Shown in pieces: positions 15,435-17,666 of a DNA stretch of 17,666 bases. This stretch comes from Darwinimomas sp963643215 (lineage in GTDB: Bacteria; Bacillota; Clostridia; Lachnospirales; Lachnospiraceae): NCBI GenBank assembly GCA_963643215.1, contig CAVIJY010000039.1:1-17666 (forward strand). The letters are read 5' to 3'. The notes under the pieces were generated by a model, which saw nothing but the letters and a program-made list of their open reading frames with translations, was not told the origin of the DNA and searched no databases. The translations under genes were made by a program, and so were the position numbers. Every line of letters begins with the position of its first letter. Positions within the stretch are counted from its first letter, which is position 1.

Positions 15435-16634
15435 CTATCCTTGTTTGATTTTCTCTATCACACGTTGAGCTACAACCTTCGATGCATGCCCGGTTTCGTT
15501 AAGCTTCACGCGCTCAAACAATCCTTCAGCATCCCTTTTGTAACGATCTTCGTCAAAATTCAATATATTACTTTTTAGCTCTTCGTTCGACTCAGCAAGC
15601 GGAAACGGCAGTTCCTTCAGTTCAAAATAATAATCGCGCTCCTTTTTGTATCTGTCTTTATCAAGTGCATACAAGAAGCACGGTTTTATTGCTGTCAGAA
15701 AATCAAACATACAGCTTGAATAATCCGTGATCAGCATATCCGCAGCAACAAGCAGCTCCTGAATATCATCATACTCGCTGGCATTGATGATTCTGTCGCC
15801 ATATTTGATAAAGCCCGCAGCATCCTGCATATTATGTGGATGCAAACGAATCAGCATGATCCATCGTCCTCCAAATCGCTGTTCAGCACATTCTATAATC
15901 TGCTCATAATCCATGTTGAAACAGTCTAATTGCATATCATTTCTGTATGTTGGTGCAAAAAGGATCACTTTTTCTTCTTTTATCCCGAAATGGTTCCTTA
16001 CCTTGTTTAAGTAAGGTGTTCTGCTTTCAAAAAAAATATCATTTCTCGGGCTACCCTGCTCTATGATCTCCCCTGTATATCCGAATGCCCGTCTGAATAT
16101 CTCTGTGCACTGCCCGCTGTTTGACACCATCAGATCCGCATGCTGCGCATTGCCCTTTGCGAATTTTTTGTCTATAAGACTTATCTTGTCTTCTATGTCT
16201 CCATATACCTTTTTTAACCCATAGCTTCCGTGCCAGGTCTGAATATAATACTGTTTACTTCTTTTATACAGACCAGGCATTTTGAAATTACTATCTATCC
16301 ATATCTTCGCTGTAACCAGCTCCCAGAGCATCTGCAGCGATCCGTATCTTACGAACCTTATTCCCTCTACTTCTTTTTCTTTATCCGGATTTTTTACAAG
16401 CCAAACTATATCGATGTTTTCGCCTGATCTCAAAAGTTCTCTTGTGATATACTTTGGGTTATCTGCATAGCGCTTTCCCTTCATGTTGCAGCACACAACC
16501 TTGTTTTGCTTCAAATGAAACAGACTCATGACTCTGCTTATAAAACACAAGGCAAAATCAGCCAAACAAAATACGATATAGATTCCATATTCAAATATCT
16601 TACTTCTGGCCACCAATTGTTTTAGTGTCTTCAT
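15435..16634 (-). CDS. CDP-glycerol glycerophosphotransferase family protein
   Basis: A 399-residue PF04464 protein, related to TagB/TagF/TarL, which transfers glycerol- or ribitol-phosphate from CDP-alditols to glycans at the inner face of the membrane. Motifs in order: TWHG (133-136), GSPRND (194-199), FAPTYR (226-231), RLHPH (263-267) and ADMLITDYSS (298-307). His135 and His265 are in the positions of the catalytic histidines known for TagF. A hydrophobic stretch at about 16-38 may help membrane association. The cytidylyltransferase-SDR pair at 9101-10913 is its probable donor source. The gene overlaps the GT2 stop by ATGA. It is shorter than polymerising TagF, so it may add single alditol-phosphates rather than a chain. 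Confidence 0.92.
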   Translation of the reverse strand: MKTLKQLVARSKIFEYGIYIVFCLADFALCFISRVMSLFHLKQNKVVCCNMKGKRYADNPKYITRELLRSGENIDIVWLVKNPDKEKEVEGIRFVRYGSLQMLWELVTAKIWIDSNFKMPGLYKRSKQYYIQTWHGSYGLKKVYGDIEDKISLIDKKFAKGNAQHADLMVSNSGQCTEIFRRAFGYTGEIIEQGSPRNDIFFESRTPYLNKVRNHFGIKEEKVILFAPTYRNDMQLDCFNMDYEQIIECAEQRFGGRWIMLIRLHPHNMQDAAGFIKYGDRIINASEYDDIQELLVAADMLITDYSSCMFDFLTAIKPCFLYALDKDRYKKERDYYFELKELPFPLAESNEELKSNILNFDEDRYKRDAEGLFERVKLNETGHASKVVAQRVIEKIKQG

Positions 16635-17614
16635 ATTGTTTTATTATTGTTTTCCTCAAGATCTACGACATCCTCGTCCTTGATCTCCATCTTTCTTACT
16701 CTGTACTGCACATCCTGAAGGATTCTACGGTTTGCCGATATCAGGTCGGACAGCATGCCTATCATGATAGTTTGGAATCCCAGAAGGATCAATGTTGACA
16801 TCAGGATAAGTGATTGCACATGACCGGCTGCTCTCCCTGATGTCATAGTCACAAGAAATCTGATGCCAAGCCCCATGCCTATGATAAAGAGTATTACTCC
16901 GACAGAAACAAAGAATTTCATCGGTCTGTACATTAGCGTTGATCGGATGATGACTGAAGCAGAGCGTTTCATGTATTTCCACATGCTGCTGAACAGCCTT
17001 GACGGTCTGGTTTCACCGTTTGTTCTGATGGGAACAGAGGTCATGGCGATACGCTCATGCCCTGCCTGAATGATTGTCTCTAATGTGTATGTATACTGAT
17101 TGATGACATTGAGTCTCAGTGCTGCCTCACGCGAATACGCTCGAAACCCGCTTGGCGCATCTGGTATGTCGGATCCGCTGGCTATACGAACCACCCAGCT
17201 TCCCAGATGCTGGAATTTTTTCTTTTTCCATGAAAAATGCTCTGTTTCGTCAATCGGTCGCTCCCCGATGACCATATCAGCCTTTTTTTCGATGATAGGG
17301 CGCACTAGCTTTTCTATGTCCGCTCCATTATATTGATTGTCCGCGTCAGTATTGACGATGATATCAGCGCCAAGATGCAGGCATGCGTCTATTCCCGCCA
17401 GAAAGCCATACGCCAATCCCTTGTTACGGCGAAATCTCAAAACATGATGGACACCTATCTTCTTGGCAACCTCCACCGTTTTGTCATTGCTCCCGTCATC
17501 GATAATCAAATACTCAATTTCGTCGATCCCGTCTATGTGCCTCGGCAAATCCGCAATCGTTATTCCAAGAGTTTCTTCCTCGTTGTAGCACGGGATCTGA
17601 ATGATCAGCTTCAT
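16631..17614 (-). CDS. Glycosyltransferase family 2 with two membrane helices
   Basis: A 327-residue GT-A enzyme of the dolichyl-phosphate-mannose-synthase-like branch. PCYNEEETL (8-16) and IIDDGSNDKT (37-46) bind the nucleotide; NTDADNQY (88-95) supplies the D-x-D metal motif; DAPSGFRAYSRE (152-163) is the acceptor-site element. Two C-terminal membrane helices (about 233-255 and 266-289) anchor it. Proteins of this layout often make polyprenyl-phosphate sugars or act as inner-leaflet transferases. If so, its product could be the donor for the GT-C-like protein at 11023-12753. ATG at 17614 has GAGG 9 bases upstream. First gene in the visible operon. Confidence 0.9.
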   Translation of the reverse strand: MKLIIQIPCYNEEETLGITIADLPRHIDGIDEIEYLIIDDGSNDKTVEVAKKIGVHHVLRFRRNKGLAYGFLAGIDACLHLGADIIVNTDADNQYNGADIEKLVRPIIEKKADMVIGERPIDETEHFSWKKKKFQHLGSWVVRIASGSDIPDAPSGFRAYSREAALRLNVINQYTYTLETIIQAGHERIAMTSVPIRTNGETRPSRLFSSMWKYMKRSASVIIRSTLMYRPMKFFVSVGVILFIIGMGLGIRFLVTMTSGRAAGHVQSLILMSTLILLGFQTIMIGMLSDLISANRRILQDVQYRVRKMEIKDEDVVDLEENNNKTI

Positions 17615-17648
17615 TTCTCATAACCTCAATGTCCGTAAATATCAACAT

Positions 17649-17666
17649 TATATATATATATATATA
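17649..17666. repeat. (TA)9 dinucleotide repeat at window edge
   Basis: Eighteen bases of alternating TA reach the right edge, starting 35 bases before the GT2 start. The full length is unknown because the window ends here. It could lie in an upstream promoter or be a slippage-prone spacer. Confidence 0.85.

Noticed and set aside
16029..16036. A8/T8 tract inside the alditol-phosphate transferase gene
   Set aside because: A/T runs of this length are expected in AT-rich coding sequence and encode a normal Phe-Phe; weak case for phase variation compared with G8.

Overview
The window is one strand-coherent block: every gene I can support lies on the minus strand, so transcription runs from base 17666 towards base 1. 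The content is a cell-surface polysaccharide locus (capsule, exopolysaccharide or wall-linked glycan) with a GDP-mannose supply module at its downstream end. AGGAG-type ribosome binding sites before most genes, a teichoic-acid-type phosphotransferase, an AAA-ATPase/PD-(D/E)XK protein of a kind common in gut anaerobes, and moderate-to-low GC suggest a Gram-positive Clostridia member, possibly Lachnospiraceae. That placement is inference. Base composition is mosaic: manA/manC and the ATPase gene are visibly GC-richer than the HNH, glycosyltransferase and acyltransferase genes.

Layout in transcription order. (a) 17614-11023: GT2 glycosyltransferase, CDP-glycerol-type (alditol-phosphate) transferase, polysaccharide pyruvyl transferase, Wzx-like flippase and a large GT-C/polymerase-like membrane protein. 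Most junctions are ATGA or TGATG overlaps, so this is a tight operon. (b) A well-formed internal promoter (10989-10961) precedes an IspD/TarI-like cytidylyltransferase, an extended SDR oxidoreductase and an unrecognised protein with a WWxAFxDxKHNR motif. (c) A short relic of a UDP-glucose 6-dehydrogenase gene (8407-8297) lies in the next gap. It is followed by an integral-membrane acyltransferase carrying a G8 tract and, after a gap with a tandem repeat, a GT4 glycosyltransferase. (d) Two accessory genes follow, each with its own sizeable upstream gap: an HNH-type protein and an AAA-ATPase/PD-(D/E)XK protein. (e) A 340-base leader with a good promoter and several inverted repeats precedes manC and manA. 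The first 13 codons of a further gene, plausibly a phosphohexomutase, run off the left edge.

Working model: the IspD-like enzyme and the SDR make a CDP-activated alditol. The PF04464 protein at 15435-16634 transfers its alditol-phosphate to the glycan. GT2 and GT4 enzymes add sugars, including mannose supplied as GDP-mannose by ManA/ManC. Pyruvyl and acyl groups decorate the repeat unit, and the Wzx-like protein exports it. No initiating phosphoglycosyltransferase and no clear Wzy are visible, so the locus probably continues beyond 17666. The most interesting sequence-level points are the Ugd relic at a probable recombination junction, the homopolymeric G8 in the acyltransferase, and the pair of nuclease-type genes inside the glycan locus.
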